Positions 37,577 to 46,731 of a stretch of DNA of 64,000 nucleotides are shown piece by piece. The position numbers and the translations under genes are program-made. The notes below the pieces were generated by a model. It was not told where the DNA came from and made no database searches. It saw nothing but the letters and a program-made list of their open reading frames with translations. Each line of letters starts with the position of its first letter. The stretch's first letter is position 1. Source of the stretch: an uncultured Roseobacter sp. (GTDB taxonomy: Bacteria; Pseudomonadota; Alphaproteobacteria; Rhodobacterales; Rhodobacteraceae); the NCBI RefSeq assembly GCF_947495275.1, contig NZ_CANLYL010000009.1:62001-126000 (forward strand). Reading direction: 5' to 3'.

Positions 37577-38377
37577 ATGTCATTTTCGATCAACGGCAAG
37601 ACGGCGATTGTCACCGGTGCAGCAAACGGGATCGGTCTGGCCATATCGCGTCAGTTTGCGGATCGTGGGGCCAATGTCATGTGTGCCGACATGGATGAAA
37701 AGAAGCTCGCCTCGGAATGGGGCGAACAGTCCGATGATGGCAATCTGCGCTACTTTGCCGGTGATCTGCGGCAGCGGCTGACGATTGCCAATCTCGTCTC
37801 TGCGACAATTGATGCATTCGAGCGGGTGGACATCTTGGTCAATGCCTCGCGTCAAGTCATGGCGACAGATGCCCTGGATGTGGAAGACAATTCGGTCGCG
37901 GTTCTGTTGGAGCAGAACCTCATGACGTCGCTTCACCTCACGCAGCAGGTGGCCCGACGTATGATCAAGCAGGGGGCTGACCAACCGGAGGGGCAGGTGG
38001 GGTCGATCATTAACCTCAGCTCGATTGCTGCCCGCAACACACGGCCAGAACTCATGGGGTATTCCATTGCATCGGCAGCACTGGAACAGATGACCCGTTC
38101 GATGGCTCTTGCACTGGCACCCGAACGCATTCGCGTGAATGCAGTTGCTTTCGGATCGGTCATGAGTGCTTCGCTCAAGTCCTCGGTTGTTGAGAACAGT
38201 GAGTGGCGAGATGACATTCGCAGCCACACGCCGCTGGGCCGAATTGCGGGCCCTTCTGAACTGGCTGACGCGGTCCAGTTTCTGGCCGCGGAAGGGTCGG
38301 GCTTCATGACGGGCGAGATCATCACCGTAGATGGCGGGCGCAGTCTTCTGGATGCCGTTGCAGCACCAGCGCACTAG
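37577..38377 (+). CDS. SDR-family protein with degenerate active site
   Basis: A 266-residue short-chain dehydrogenase/reductase fold. The cofactor motif TGAANGIG (13-20), an acidic Asp near residue 38, the serine region INLSS (145-149) and a C-terminal GEIITVDGG motif are normal. In the YxxxK motif, tyrosine 162 is present but the lysine is replaced by Ser166 (GYSIAS), and NNAG is changed to VNAS. Oxidoreductase activity is therefore doubtful; a non-catalytic or altered role is possible. It lies between the methyltransferase and hemF on the same strand. Confidence 0.82.
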   Translation: MSFSINGKTAIVTGAANGIGLAISRQFADRGANVMCADMDEKKLASEWGEQSDDGNLRYFAGDLRQRLTIANLVSATIDAFERVDILVNASRQVMATDALDVEDNSVAVLLEQNLMTSLHLTQQVARRMIKQGADQPEGQVGSIINLSSIAARNTRPELMGYSIASAALEQMTRSMALALAPERIRVNAVAFGSVMSASLKSSVVENSEWRDDIRSHTPLGRIAGPSELADAVQFLAAEGSGFMTGEIITVDGGRSLLDAVAAPAH

Positions 38378-38448
38378 ATTGATACTTTCCGTTTCGCGCA
38401 GATCAGGTTTACATAAGCGCGAGCAGATCGTGACAAACTGGACGACCC

Positions 38449-39342
38449 ATGACCGATAATTTTGAGAGTGAAAAGGACCGCGCATCCGCGTGGTTCAGAG
38501 AATTGCGTGACCAGATTGTGGCGTCGTTTGAAACGCTGGAGCAAGATCACGATCAAGGCCCGTTGTCGGCTACAGTACCGGGCGTTTTCGAGGTGACCGA
38601 AACCCAACGCAGCAGCGATGACGGATCAGACGCCGGCGGCGGGTTGATGAGTGTCATGCGGGGCGGGCGCGTGTTTGAAAAGGTGGGGGTCAATATCTCC
38701 ACCGTCTACGGCACATTGGGTGAACGGGCGCAGATGGCCATGGCTGCGCGCAAGGGCATACCCGGCATGAAAGACGACCCGCGTTTCTGGGCGTCCGGCA
38801 TCAGTCTTGTGGCCCATATGCAGAACCCGCATGCGCCAGCGGTTCACATGAATACGCGAATGTTCTGGACGCCGCATGCCTGGTGGTTCGGCGGCGGTTC
38901 CGATCTCAACCCATGTATCGAATATGCGGACGATACCGCGCATTTCCATGCCACGCAAAAGCAGCACCTCGACCCGCATGGGCCTGCGATTTATCCCAAG
39001 CTCAAAGACTGGGCGGATGAGTATTTCTACATCCCACACCGCAATCGCGCGCGCGGCGTCGGCGGTATTTTCATGGACGATCACTGCACCGGCGACTGGG
39101 AGGCGGATTTTGCACTGACACAGGACATTGGGCGCGCGTTCCTGCCTGCCTTTGTGCCGCTTGTCCAAAAACGCCGCGTGCAAGACTGGTCAGAGGCTGA
39201 CAAGGACGCGCAGTTGGTCCACCGGGGGCTTTATGCTGAATACAACCTTGTCTATGACCGCGGCACCAAATTCGGGCTGGAAACCGGGCATGATGCCAAT
39301 GCGGTTCTGATGAGCCTGCCACCGCTGGCAAAATGGGTGTGA
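38449..39342 (+). CDS. hemF: Oxygen-dependent coproporphyrinogen III oxidase
   Basis: A 297-residue aerobic coproporphyrinogen oxidase, about the usual length. Recognisable blocks are the GGGLMSVMRGG..FEKVGVN region, VHMNTRMFW, WWFGGGSDLNPC and the C-terminal EYNLVYDRGTKFGL. It makes protoporphyrinogen IX using oxygen in the cytoplasm and complements hemN near 23 kb. It is convergent with hemC, 7 bp apart. Confidence 0.95.
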   Translation: MTDNFESEKDRASAWFRELRDQIVASFETLEQDHDQGPLSATVPGVFEVTETQRSSDDGSDAGGGLMSVMRGGRVFEKVGVNISTVYGTLGERAQMAMAARKGIPGMKDDPRFWASGISLVAHMQNPHAPAVHMNTRMFWTPHAWWFGGGSDLNPCIEYADDTAHFHATQKQHLDPHGPAIYPKLKDWADEYFYIPHRNRARGVGGIFMDDHCTGDWEADFALTQDIGRAFLPAFVPLVQKRRVQDWSEADKDAQLVHRGLYAEYNLVYDRGTKFGLETGHDANAVLMSLPPLAKWV

Positions 39343-39349
39343 TCGTGCC

Positions 39350-40300
39350 CTAGCTGCCGTGCCAGTCGAAAAAACCGGGCCCTGCGCGCGACAAAAGCTC
39401 TTCGGCAAGCTCCTGTCCCATCGTTGAGCCCTCAGCAATTGCGCCCATACGCTCTCCCGTGACGGCCTGCGACCCGTCAGGGCGCAGCACCTCCCCGCGC
39501 AACCGCAACTGACCGCCCTCAAGTTCGGCAAGTCCGGCTATGGGCGTTTCGCAGGACCCGTCAAGCGTCAGCAGGAACCTGCGTTCGGCCGCCAACCGCT
39601 GACCGGTTTCCATGTGATGGATCGCGGCCAGGATTTCAGCGGTGTTTTCATCATTGGTCCGGCGCTCAATGCCAATGGCACCCTGGGCCACGGCGGGCAA
39701 CATGTCATCGGGGCTGATGGGTGTGGCCGGAACATCCTCCATGGCCAGCCTGTTCAGCCCGGCGGTGGCAAGAAAAGTACATTCCGCGACCCCATCATGG
39801 AGCTTTTTCAACCGTGTCTGCACGTTGCCACGAAACTCGACCACATTCAGATCAGGCCGCCGGTTCAGCAGTTGCGCCTTGCGGCGCAGGCTGGATGTGC
39901 CCACGACAGCCCCGGGTGCAAGATCGGCAACGGCCGTGAGTGCGGGGGACACAAAGGCATCGCGCACATCTTCGCGCGGCAGGTATGTGTCAAGGATCAG
40001 CCCGTCCGGCTGAACCGTCGGCATGTCCTTCATTGAATGGACCGCGATGTCAATTTTGCCCGACAACAGATCTTCTTCGATCTCGCGCGTGAAAAGACCC
40101 TTGCCACCGATTTCCTTAAGCGGGCGATCCTGTATGGCGTCGCCTGTGACCTTGATCACCACAATGTCAAAGCAGTTTTCAGACAAGCCGAAGGCTGCGG
40201 ATAAGCGTTCGCGTGTCTCATACGCCTGGGCCAGTGCCAGAGGAGATCCGCGTGTACCAATTTTCAGAGGCGTGTCGGGAGTGGGAAGCGTTAATGTCAT
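39350..40300 (-). CDS. hemC: Hydroxymethylbilane synthase (porphobilinogen deaminase)
   Basis: A 316-residue enzyme that polymerises four porphobilinogens. It has the N-terminal KIGTRGSPLALAQA, the substrate-binding arginines in TSSLRRKAQLL, and the dipyrromethane cofactor cysteine C250 in LDGSCETP. Length is normal (about 310). It is divergent from hemE across about 100 bp and convergent with hemF. Confidence 0.95.
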   Translation of the reverse strand: MTLTLPTPDTPLKIGTRGSPLALAQAYETRERLSAAFGLSENCFDIVVIKVTGDAIQDRPLKEIGGKGLFTREIEEDLLSGKIDIAVHSMKDMPTVQPDGLILDTYLPREDVRDAFVSPALTAVADLAPGAVVGTSSLRRKAQLLNRRPDLNVVEFRGNVQTRLKKLHDGVAECTFLATAGLNRLAMEDVPATPISPDDMLPAVAQGAIGIERRTNDENTAEILAAIHHMETGQRLAAERRFLLTLDGSCETPIAGLAELEGGQLRLRGEVLRPDGSQAVTGERMGAIAEGSTMGQELAEELLSRAGPGFFDWHGS

Positions 40301-40402
40301 GCGACAATCAATAGGCGCGTCAAATTACCCTGACAACCCGTCAGTCTCTTGACATCAGGGCCGCTGGCGCTGACCAACGGAGAAATTGAAAATGAGGACA
40401 TC

Positions 40403-41437
40403 ATGGCCCCGACCAAAACGATCCTGCGCGCTCTTGCTGGCGAGACGCTTGCGACCCCACCGATCTGGATGATGCGGCAGGCTGGACGGTATTTGCCGGA
40501 ATACCGTGCGACAAGGGCGCAGGCAGGTGACTTTCTGTCCTTGTGCTACAATTCCGAGCTTGCCGCAGAGGTCACGTTACAGCCCATTCGACGCTATGGA
40601 TTTGATGCGGCGATCCTCTTTGCGGATATCTTGTTGTTGCCGCAGGCTCTGGGGGCCGATCTGTGGTTTGTGACGGGCGAGGGGCCAAGGTTGTCGACAA
40701 TTCAGACGCAGGCGGATTTCGACAGGTTGGGACCGGTGGCGGACATCCATGAAACGTTGGGCCCAATCTATGAAACCGTGCGTATCCTGCGCCGCGAACT
40801 GCCCCAAGACACAACGCTGATCGGGTTTGCCGGGGCGCCCTGGACTGTTGCGACCTATATGATCGCCGGGCGCGGGACGCCAGATCAGGGGCCAGCACAT
40901 GCGTTGATGCAGGAGAACACACCACTTTTTGAAGCGCTGCTTGATCGGATCACGGCGGGCACAATTGACTATCTGGCCGCTCAGATCGAGGCCGGCGCAG
41001 AAGTGGTCAAGATATTCGACAGTTGGGCGGGTTCGCTGAAAGGCGATGCCTTCCAGAAATATGCCCTGAAACCCGCAAAAGAGATCACCGCTGCACTCAA
41101 AACCCGCTATCCACAAATTCCTGTCATTGGGTTCCCGCGTGAGGCGGGCGACAACTACATCGGGTTTGCCAAGGCGACGGGCGTGGATTGCGTTGCTTTG
41201 GACAATTCCATCAGCGCGGATTGGGCCGCTCAACATGTTCAGGTGGATGGTTGCGTGCAGGGAAACCTTGCCAGCAGCCATATGGTAACGGGTGGCCAGG
41301 CGCTGATCGAAGATACGCGCGCCATTGTGAAGGCGTTTTCCAAGGGGCCGCATATCTTCAATCTCGGGCATGGGATCACGCCGGATGCAGACCCCGACAA
41401 TGTGCAGCGCATGATTGATGCGGTTCGCGCGGGATAA
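40403..41437 (+). CDS. hemE: Uroporphyrinogen decarboxylase
   Basis: A 344-residue enzyme that converts uroporphyrinogen III to coproporphyrinogen III. Both family signatures are present: [14 protein letters not shown] (about 22-35) and the Gly-rich [14 protein letters not shown] region near 135-148. It also has the C-terminal [13 protein letters not shown]. The ATG at 40403 has a GAGG site; the longer frame from 40349 is leader. It is divergent from hemC, so three consecutive heme-pathway genes lie together. Confidence 0.95.
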   Translation: MAPTKTILRALAGETLATPPIWMMRQAGRYLPEYRATRAQAGDFLSLCYNSELAAEVTLQPIRRYGFDAAILFADILLLPQALGADLWFVTGEGPRLSTIQTQADFDRLGPVADIHETLGPIYETVRILRRELPQDTTLIGFAGAPWTVATYMIAGRGTPDQGPAHALMQENTPLFEALLDRITAGTIDYLAAQIEAGAEVVKIFDSWAGSLKGDAFQKYALKPAKEITAALKTRYPQIPVIGFPREAGDNYIGFAKATGVDCVALDNSISADWAAQHVQVDGCVQGNLASSHMVTGGQALIEDTRAIVKAFSKGPHIFNLGHGITPDADPDNVQRMIDAVRAG

Positions 41438-41451
41438 TCGGTATTTCTGGC

Positions 41452-41480
41452 TTGACGGCGCAGCATGGCTGGCATAGTCC
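41452..41480 (+). promoter_or_regulatory. Predicted tRNA promoter
   Basis: TTGACG and TAGTCC separated by 17 bases, ending 10 bases before the tRNA 5' end. Seen by inspection only. Confidence 0.5.
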
Positions 41481-41490
41481 ACGCCCCGAT

Positions 41491-41567
<77 letters not shown>

Positions 41568-42040
41568 TCCTACCCTCGCCCCAACCAATTGACCTTCGCG
41601 CTGCTCAGCGCAAGGGTTTGTGGCGGAAAGGCGCATTGTTGCGGGTCTGCGATGACCGTCCTCGACTACGCAACCATCAATGCAGCCTTCAATGGGCATA
41701 GTCCGAAGGCTCGGCGGCGCTGCAAACCGGTACGCCGCTCTGCGGACGAGTCCTGCTTGGTGCAGACGAATTATGGCGCGGGTTCGGACCCAGCTGTTCC
41801 GTGATGTCGGCCCGAAGCCCGGAGGAATGGCTCGACCAGATTGCCTGACTTTACGGGTCAAACGGCCTTGATGGTAAGATTTCCGATGAGACCGGGGGCA
41901 TTGCGTCGCCTGCGACTGATCGCGATCAGATAGTTACAAACACGGGTGACAACCTGTCTGATCTGCAATAGCAATTTGTCTGGGAAGAAAAGTCACAGGC
42001 CGCGCCAAGAAGGCCTGACCAAATAATTGGGAGGAATACC
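41568..42040 (+). other. 473-bp intergenic region between tRNA and TRAP genes
   Basis: No open frame with a ribosome site or family resemblance, no integrase remnant and no repeat of the tRNA 3' end were seen. The last bases carry GGGAGGA for the TRAP binding-protein gene, so the promoter and any regulator sites of that operon should lie here. Confidence 0.6.
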
Positions 42041-43081
42041 ATGACGATCTCACGGAAATCATTTCTGAATGTGGCGGCGGCTGCGGCGTTGGCCTTCGGC
42101 TTTGGGGCCGCGCCCGCGTTGGCTCAGGAAGTTACCCTGCGCCTGCACCAATTCCTGCCGCCGCAAGCCAATGTGCCCAAGCTGGTTCTGGATGTCTGGG
42201 CAGATAATGTCGAGAAAGACAGTGGCGGGCGCATCAAAGTCGAGCGTTATCCGTCCATGCAACTGGGTGGCAAGCCGCCAGAGCTGATGGATCAGGCCAT
42301 TGACGGCGTCGCCGATATCGTCTGGACCGTTGTCGGCTATACACCGGGCCGGTACCCATCGACGGAAGTGTTCGAGTTGCCCTTCATGATGACAAACGCC
42401 CGTGCCGCCTCCCGCGCGTATTGGGAAATGTTCGAAAAGCATATGAAGGATACCGAATTCAAGGATGTACACATCCTGGGGACCTGGGTGCATGGTCCCG
42501 GTTTGATCCACGCCAATAAAGAAGTTCGCAAGCCCTCTGACATGGAAGGTCTGAAAATCCGCGGTGGATCACGCTTGGCCAATGCTCTGCTGGAGAAGGT
42601 TGGCGCGACGCCGGTTGGCATGCCGGTACCTGCTGTGCCCGAGGGTCTGTCCAAGGGCGTGATCGACGGCACAACGATCCCGTGGGAGGTCACGGCTGCG
42701 CTCAAGATCCCGGAGTTGGTCAGCAACCATACGGAATTCACCGGCAATGCGCTCTATGTTCTGACCTTTGTTTTGGCGATGAACAAAGACCGCTATGATG
42801 GTCTGCCCGAAGATCTGCAAAAAGTGATCGACGATAACTCGGGATTGGAATTCTCGGTGTTTGCAGGTGGCACTCAAGCCGACAGTGACGGTCCGGCGCG
42901 CAAGGCTGCGGCCGATCGGGGCAACAACATCGTTACACTCAACGAGGCTGAAACCGCTGAGTGGAAGGCTGTGGCTGAACCGATTTATGCGGAATGGGTC
43001 GCTGACATGAATGAAAAAGGCATTGATGGTCAGGCGTTGATTGATGAAGCACGTATGCTCATCGACAAATACACCGAGTAA
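42041..43081 (+). CDS. TRAP transporter substrate-binding protein (DctP family)
   Basis: A 346-residue periplasmic receptor of a tripartite ATP-independent transporter. The signal peptide runs about 1-28 (cleavage near ALA-QE). The mature protein opens with VTLRLHQFLPPQANVPK and contains the DctP-type GLKIRGGSRL region, whose Arg usually binds the ligand carboxylate. It is encoded with small and large permease genes and upstream of benzoate-CoA ligase, so an aromatic or other organic acid is a reasonable but unproven substrate. A terminator-like hairpin follows. Confidence 0.9.
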   Translation: MTISRKSFLNVAAAAALAFGFGAAPALAQEVTLRLHQFLPPQANVPKLVLDVWADNVEKDSGGRIKVERYPSMQLGGKPPELMDQAIDGVADIVWTVVGYTPGRYPSTEVFELPFMMTNARAASRAYWEMFEKHMKDTEFKDVHILGTWVHGPGLIHANKEVRKPSDMEGLKIRGGSRLANALLEKVGATPVGMPVPAVPEGLSKGVIDGTTIPWEVTAALKIPELVSNHTEFTGNALYVLTFVLAMNKDRYDGLPEDLQKVIDDNSGLEFSVFAGGTQADSDGPARKAAADRGNNIVTLNEAETAEWKAVAEPIYAEWVADMNEKGIDGQALIDEARMLIDKYTE

Positions 43082-43094
43082 GCTTTGAAATCTG

Positions 43095-43136
43095 AAAAAG
43101 ACCCGCGGCAAGCAGCACTTGCGGCGGGTCTTTTTT
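43095..43136 (+). terminator. Terminator-like hairpin between TRAP receptor and permease genes
   Basis: GACCCGCGGCAAG / CTTGCGGCGGGTC inverted repeat with one mismatch and a TTTTTT tail, 13 bases past the receptor stop and 21 bases before the permease start. It probably reduces permease relative to receptor expression. Confidence 0.8.
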
Positions 43137-43157
43137 GATCTTGGACGGGGATGACAG

Positions 43158-43727
43158 ATGCATCAGTTGATAAAGCTGCTCGCGCGGGGCACGGCGGTTG
43201 TTGGTGGCCTCGTGCTGGTCGGGCTGATTGTCCTCACCACCCTGTCGATCATCGGACGTTCGCTGAACAAGATGCTCCACTCCGACCGTGCAGAGGGCCT
43301 GCTTGGTGGTTTCACCCAAACCTTGCTGGATCTTGGTATTGGTGAGGTCAATGGCAGCTATGAATTGCTGGAAGCTGGGGTCGCCTTTGCGATTTTCTCC
43401 TTCTTTCCCGTTTGCCAGCTTTACGGCGGGCATGCGACCGTCGATATATTCACGTCAAAACTGCCGTCGAGGGTCAACAGGGCCATCGTCGCGTTTTGGG
43501 AGGTCGTTCTGACGGCGACGCTGATCCTGATCAGCTGGCGGCTCTACGAAGGGATGCAGCGCTACATTGGCAATGGCGAAACCACCCTGTTTTTGCAATT
43601 TCCGGTCTGGTGGGCCTATGCGGCAAGCTTCGCGGCGTCGACTGTGACCTGTATCGTCGCGCTGTATTGTGCCGTGATGCGGATTGGCGAGAGCCTCTCG
43701 GGGCGCGTACTCTTGCCAACCTCATGA
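43158..43727 (+). CDS. TRAP transporter small permease (DctQ family)
   Basis: A 189-residue four-helix membrane protein (helices about 14-34, 72-92, 106-126, 145-168). It is the small subunit linking receptor and large permease in TRAP systems. It begins 76 bp after the receptor gene and ends 10 bp before the large permease start. Confidence 0.88.
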   Translation: MHQLIKLLARGTAVVGGLVLVGLIVLTTLSIIGRSLNKMLHSDRAEGLLGGFTQTLLDLGIGEVNGSYELLEAGVAFAIFSFFPVCQLYGGHATVDIFTSKLPSRVNRAIVAFWEVVLTATLILISWRLYEGMQRYIGNGETTLFLQFPVWWAYAASFAASTVTCIVALYCAVMRIGESLSGRVLLPTS

Positions 43728-43737
43728 GGATCTGACT

Positions 43738-45057
43738 GTGAGTAATCTCGAGCTGGGCTTCATGTCATTCCCAATCCTGCTGCTCATGGTGTTTTTGCGC
43801 GCACCAATCGGGCTTGCCATGTTGCTTTGCGGCTTTGCGGGGTGGTATTTTGCCATGGGTGGCAACCCCAATGTGTTGCTGAACAAGCTCAAATCAGAAA
43901 CCTACACACAGTTTTCGAGCTATTCGCTTTCCATCATCCCGATGTTCCTGCTGATGGGCCAGTTTGCGACCCTCTCGGGCATGTCCAGTTCGCTGTTCAA
44001 AGCGGCGGAGAGCTTTCTGGGGCACAGACGTGGCGGGGTGGCTATGGCCGCAGTGGGGGCCTGTGCAGGCTTCGGGGCGATTTGCGGATCGTCTCTGGCG
44101 ACAGCCGCAACCATGTCCAAAGTCGCCCTGCCGGAGTTGCGCCGCTACGGGTATTCAGGCGGTTTTTCGACGGCCACACTGGCGGCTGGCGGCACGCTGG
44201 GCATCCTTATCCCGCCCTCCGTGATCCTCGTCATCTACGCCATTCTGACCGAACAGAATATTGCAAAGCTGTTCCTGGCCGCATTTGTTCCGGGCATCCT
44301 CGCGGCGATCGGTTACATGTTGACCATCTCCCTTTACGTAAGACTGAACCCGAAATCTGCCGGGACAAGGCCCCCGCAACCCATGTCCGAACGCTGGGCC
44401 GCGCTGGCCGAAACCTGGCCGGTGCTGGTGATTTTCGGCCTTGTGGTCGGTGGCATCTATCTTGGTTGGTTCACGCCCACCGAAGGATCAGCCATCGGTG
44501 CGGCGGGCACAGGGCTCGTGGCGCTGGTCTCGGGCAGCCTAAACTGGGCCGTTTTCCGCGACAGCCTTCTGGGTACCGCCAAAACGACTGCCATGATCTT
44601 CTTCATTGTACTAGGCGCCAGCTTCTACAACAGCTTCCTCGCCCTTTCCGGCGTGCCGCAATACATGGCGGACTGGGTCCTCAGCCAGGGCTTCAGCCCG
44701 TGGTTCGTACTGTCGATCGTTCTCATCTTCTATCTCGTGTTCGGGTGCCTGATGGACAGCCTGTCAATGATTTTGCTCACCGTCCCGATCTTTTTCCCTG
44801 TTATCTCTGCGATGGATTTCGGAATGTCGCCGGAACACGTGGCGATCTGGTTTGGCATTTTGGTGTTGATCGTCGTCGAGGTCGGGTTGATCACGCCACC
44901 AGTGGGCATGAACCTCTTCATCATCAATGCGATGGACCGTGAGACCCCGATGACGGAAACCTATAAGGCCGTGATGTTTTTTGTGGGGTCAGATATTCTG
45001 CGTGTCGTTATTCTTGTGATGTTCCCAGCAATTACCTTGTTCCTGATCCCCGCCTGA
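43738..45057 (+). CDS. TRAP transporter large permease (DctM family)
   Basis: A 439-residue permease of about twelve helices, the ion-coupled transport subunit. Conserved segments include LLMGQFATLSGMS, the GFGAICGSSLATAATM block, GGTLGILIPPSVILVIY, and near the end MDSLSMILLTVPIFFPV and EVGLITPPVGMNLF. The GTG at 43738 follows GAGGATC; an in-frame upstream ATG overlaps the small permease. It is the last gene of the transporter, 132 bp before bclA, whose promoter region carries TGCA sites. Confidence 0.92.
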   Translation: MSNLELGFMSFPILLLMVFLRAPIGLAMLLCGFAGWYFAMGGNPNVLLNKLKSETYTQFSSYSLSIIPMFLLMGQFATLSGMSSSLFKAAESFLGHRRGGVAMAAVGACAGFGAICGSSLATAATMSKVALPELRRYGYSGGFSTATLAAGGTLGILIPPSVILVIYAILTEQNIAKLFLAAFVPGILAAIGYMLTISLYVRLNPKSAGTRPPQPMSERWAALAETWPVLVIFGLVVGGIYLGWFTPTEGSAIGAAGTGLVALVSGSLNWAVFRDSLLGTAKTTAMIFFIVLGASFYNSFLALSGVPQYMADWVLSQGFSPWFVLSIVLIFYLVFGCLMDSLSMILLTVPIFFPVISAMDFGMSPEHVAIWFGILVLIVVEVGLITPPVGMNLFIINAMDRETPMTETYKAVMFFVGSDILRVVILVMFPAITLFLIPA

Positions 45058-45096
45058 GGACAGGCAAGGTGCCAACTGGTCTTCAAGAGTTTGCGA

Positions 45097-45147
45097 TATA
45101 GTGCACTAATTTCTGCACCCGTCTTGCGGGCAAGGTTTGTGCGTGCA
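45097..45147 (+). promoter_or_regulatory. Candidate BoxR operator region upstream of bclA
   Basis: TATAGTGCACTAA (45097-45109) and TGCA at 45114 and 45144. The last overlaps a plausible promoter, TTGCGG (45124-45129) with GTATAA (45148-45153). TGCA repeats are the known recognition element of BzdR/BoxR regulators. The first site differs by one base from one ahead of boxC. Confidence 0.6.
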
Positions 45148-45189
45148 GTATAAAGCCAATTCCGGCTTTTGACTTGGGGGGAGGCGCCA

Positions 45190-46731
45190 GTGACCAGCGC
45201 GACGGAAAACGCAGCCAGTTATTTTGTTGACCGCCATCTACAAGAAGGGCGAGGCGACAAGACGGCCTACCGGGAAGCGGGAACGGGCCGGAACCTGACT
45301 TACCAGCAACTGGCGGAAGGGGCGAATTGCGTTGCCGGTGCATTCCGACGTGCCGGATTTCGCGCGGAAGAGCGGGCTGCGATGTTGGTGCTCGATACTC
45401 TGGAGTTCCCCCAGATTTTCTTTGGGGCTTTGAAATCCGGGGTTGTGCCTGTCCCGATTAACACGCTTTTGGCGACGCCGGTCTATGACAGCATCCTGCG
45501 CGACAGCCGAGCCTCTGTGCTTTTTGTTTCAGCACCTTTGCTCGACGTGGTTGCGCCTATATTGGCGAACAATCCTTTCTTGCGTGCGGTGATCGTTATT
45601 GGCGAAGCCTCTGTCGGCGACTGCCTAAGCTACGCGGATTTTGTTTCGGGAGCAGAGGCTCTGGAGACCCAGCCTGCCTCAGGCGATGAAATCGCGTTCT
45701 GGCTCTATTCTTCTGGGTCCACAGGATCACCGAAAGGCGTTCAGCATGTACATTCCAGCTTGAAGGCCACCGCTGACAGCTACGGGGCAAACGTTCTGAA
45801 CTTGACCGAAGATGACATCGTGCTTTCTGCGGCAAAACTCTTTTTTGCCTATGGCCTCGGCAACGCGATGACATTCCCGCTCGCGGTTGGAGCCACGACG
45901 GTACTCTTTGAAGGCAGGCCCACCCCCGGAGATATGATCGCGACACTCAATGCGGAACAGGCAACGGTGTTTTGTGGCGTGCCAACACTTTTTGCGGCGA
46001 TGGTCGCCGAAATGGACAAATCAGACGCCCCGACAGCCCCATTGCGTCGCTGCATTTCTGCGGGCGAGGCGCTGCCCGAGGACGTCGGAAACCGGTGGCA
46101 GGCGCATACAGGCGTTGCCATTCTTGACGGTGTCGGATCAACCGAGATGCTGCATATTTTCCTGAGCAACCGGGAGGAAGACGTGGTCTACGGGACCTCC
46201 GGGACCCCGGTGCCGGGCTATGATGTCCGGCTTGTGAGTGAAAATGGGGCCGAGGTTGGGGACAATGAGATCGGCGAATTGCTCGTCAGCGGAGCCTCCG
46301 CCGCCTCTGGCTACTGGAATCAACGCAGCAAATCACGCGCAACCTTCGAAGGTATCTGGACAAGGACGGGGGACAAATACGAGCGTCGCCCTGATGGGCG
46401 TTATATCTACTGCGGTCGGACAGACGATATGTTCAAAGTCTCTGGTATCTGGGTGTCACCTTTCGAAGTGGAGCAAGCGCTTGCCAGCCATCCAACTGTC
46501 CTTGAAGCTGCCGTTGTCGCGGCCAAGGATGACGCGGGTTTGGACAAGCCCAAAGCCTTCATCGTGCTGGCTACTGAGGCTCCGGATGGCCTGAAAGAGG
46601 TGCTGACGGACCACGTGAAAACACGGATCGGCAAGTGGAAGTATCCCCGATGGATCGAAATCGTCGATGATCTGCCAAAAACAACAACCGGGAAAATCCA
46701 GCGATTCAAGTTGCGCGAGGGGCTGGCGTGA
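45190..46731 (+). CDS. bclA: Benzoate-CoA ligase
   Basis: A 513-residue adenylate-forming ligase that activates benzoate with CoA and ATP in the cytoplasm, the first step of the box pathway. It has the P-loop YSSGSTGSPKGV (about 175-186), the GVGSTEMLHIFLSN active-site block typical of benzoate-CoA ligases, the hinge Asp region YIYCGRTDDMFKV and the catalytic lysine in TTTGKIQ near the C-terminus. The GTG at 45190 lies behind GGGGGGAGG. It leads an operon with the next two genes, the first overlapping by four bases. Confidence 0.9.
   Translation: MTSATENAASYFVDRHLQEGRGDKTAYREAGTGRNLTYQQLAEGANCVAGAFRRAGFRAEERAAMLVLDTLEFPQIFFGALKSGVVPVPINTLLATPVYDSILRDSRASVLFVSAPLLDVVAPILANNPFLRAVIVIGEASVGDCLSYADFVSGAEALETQPASGDEIAFWLYSSGSTGSPKGVQHVHSSLKATADSYGANVLNLTEDDIVLSAAKLFFAYGLGNAMTFPLAVGATTVLFEGRPTPGDMIATLNAEQATVFCGVPTLFAAMVAEMDKSDAPTAPLRRCISAGEALPEDVGNRWQAHTGVAILDGVGSTEMLHIFLSNREEDVVYGTSGTPVPGYDVRLVSENGAEVGDNEIGELLVSGASAASGYWNQRSKSRATFEGIWTRTGDKYERRPDGRYIYCGRTDDMFKVSGIWVSPFEVEQALASHPTVLEAAVVAAKDDAGLDKPKAFIVLATEAPDGLKEVLTDHVKTRIGKWKYPRWIEIVDDLPKTTTGKIQRFKLREGLA

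Noticed and set aside
37580-38485. 301-codon minus-strand frame opposite the SDR gene
   Set aside because: Antisense shadow; the plus strand has a recognisable fold.
41568-42040. tRNA-adjacent integration site or island edge
   Set aside because: No integrase, no repeat of the tRNA end and no composition shift were seen.
43827-44942. 371-codon plus-strand frame inside the TRAP large permease gene
   Set aside because: Out-of-frame shadow of a clear DctM coding sequence; high GC codon bias creates long open alternative frames.
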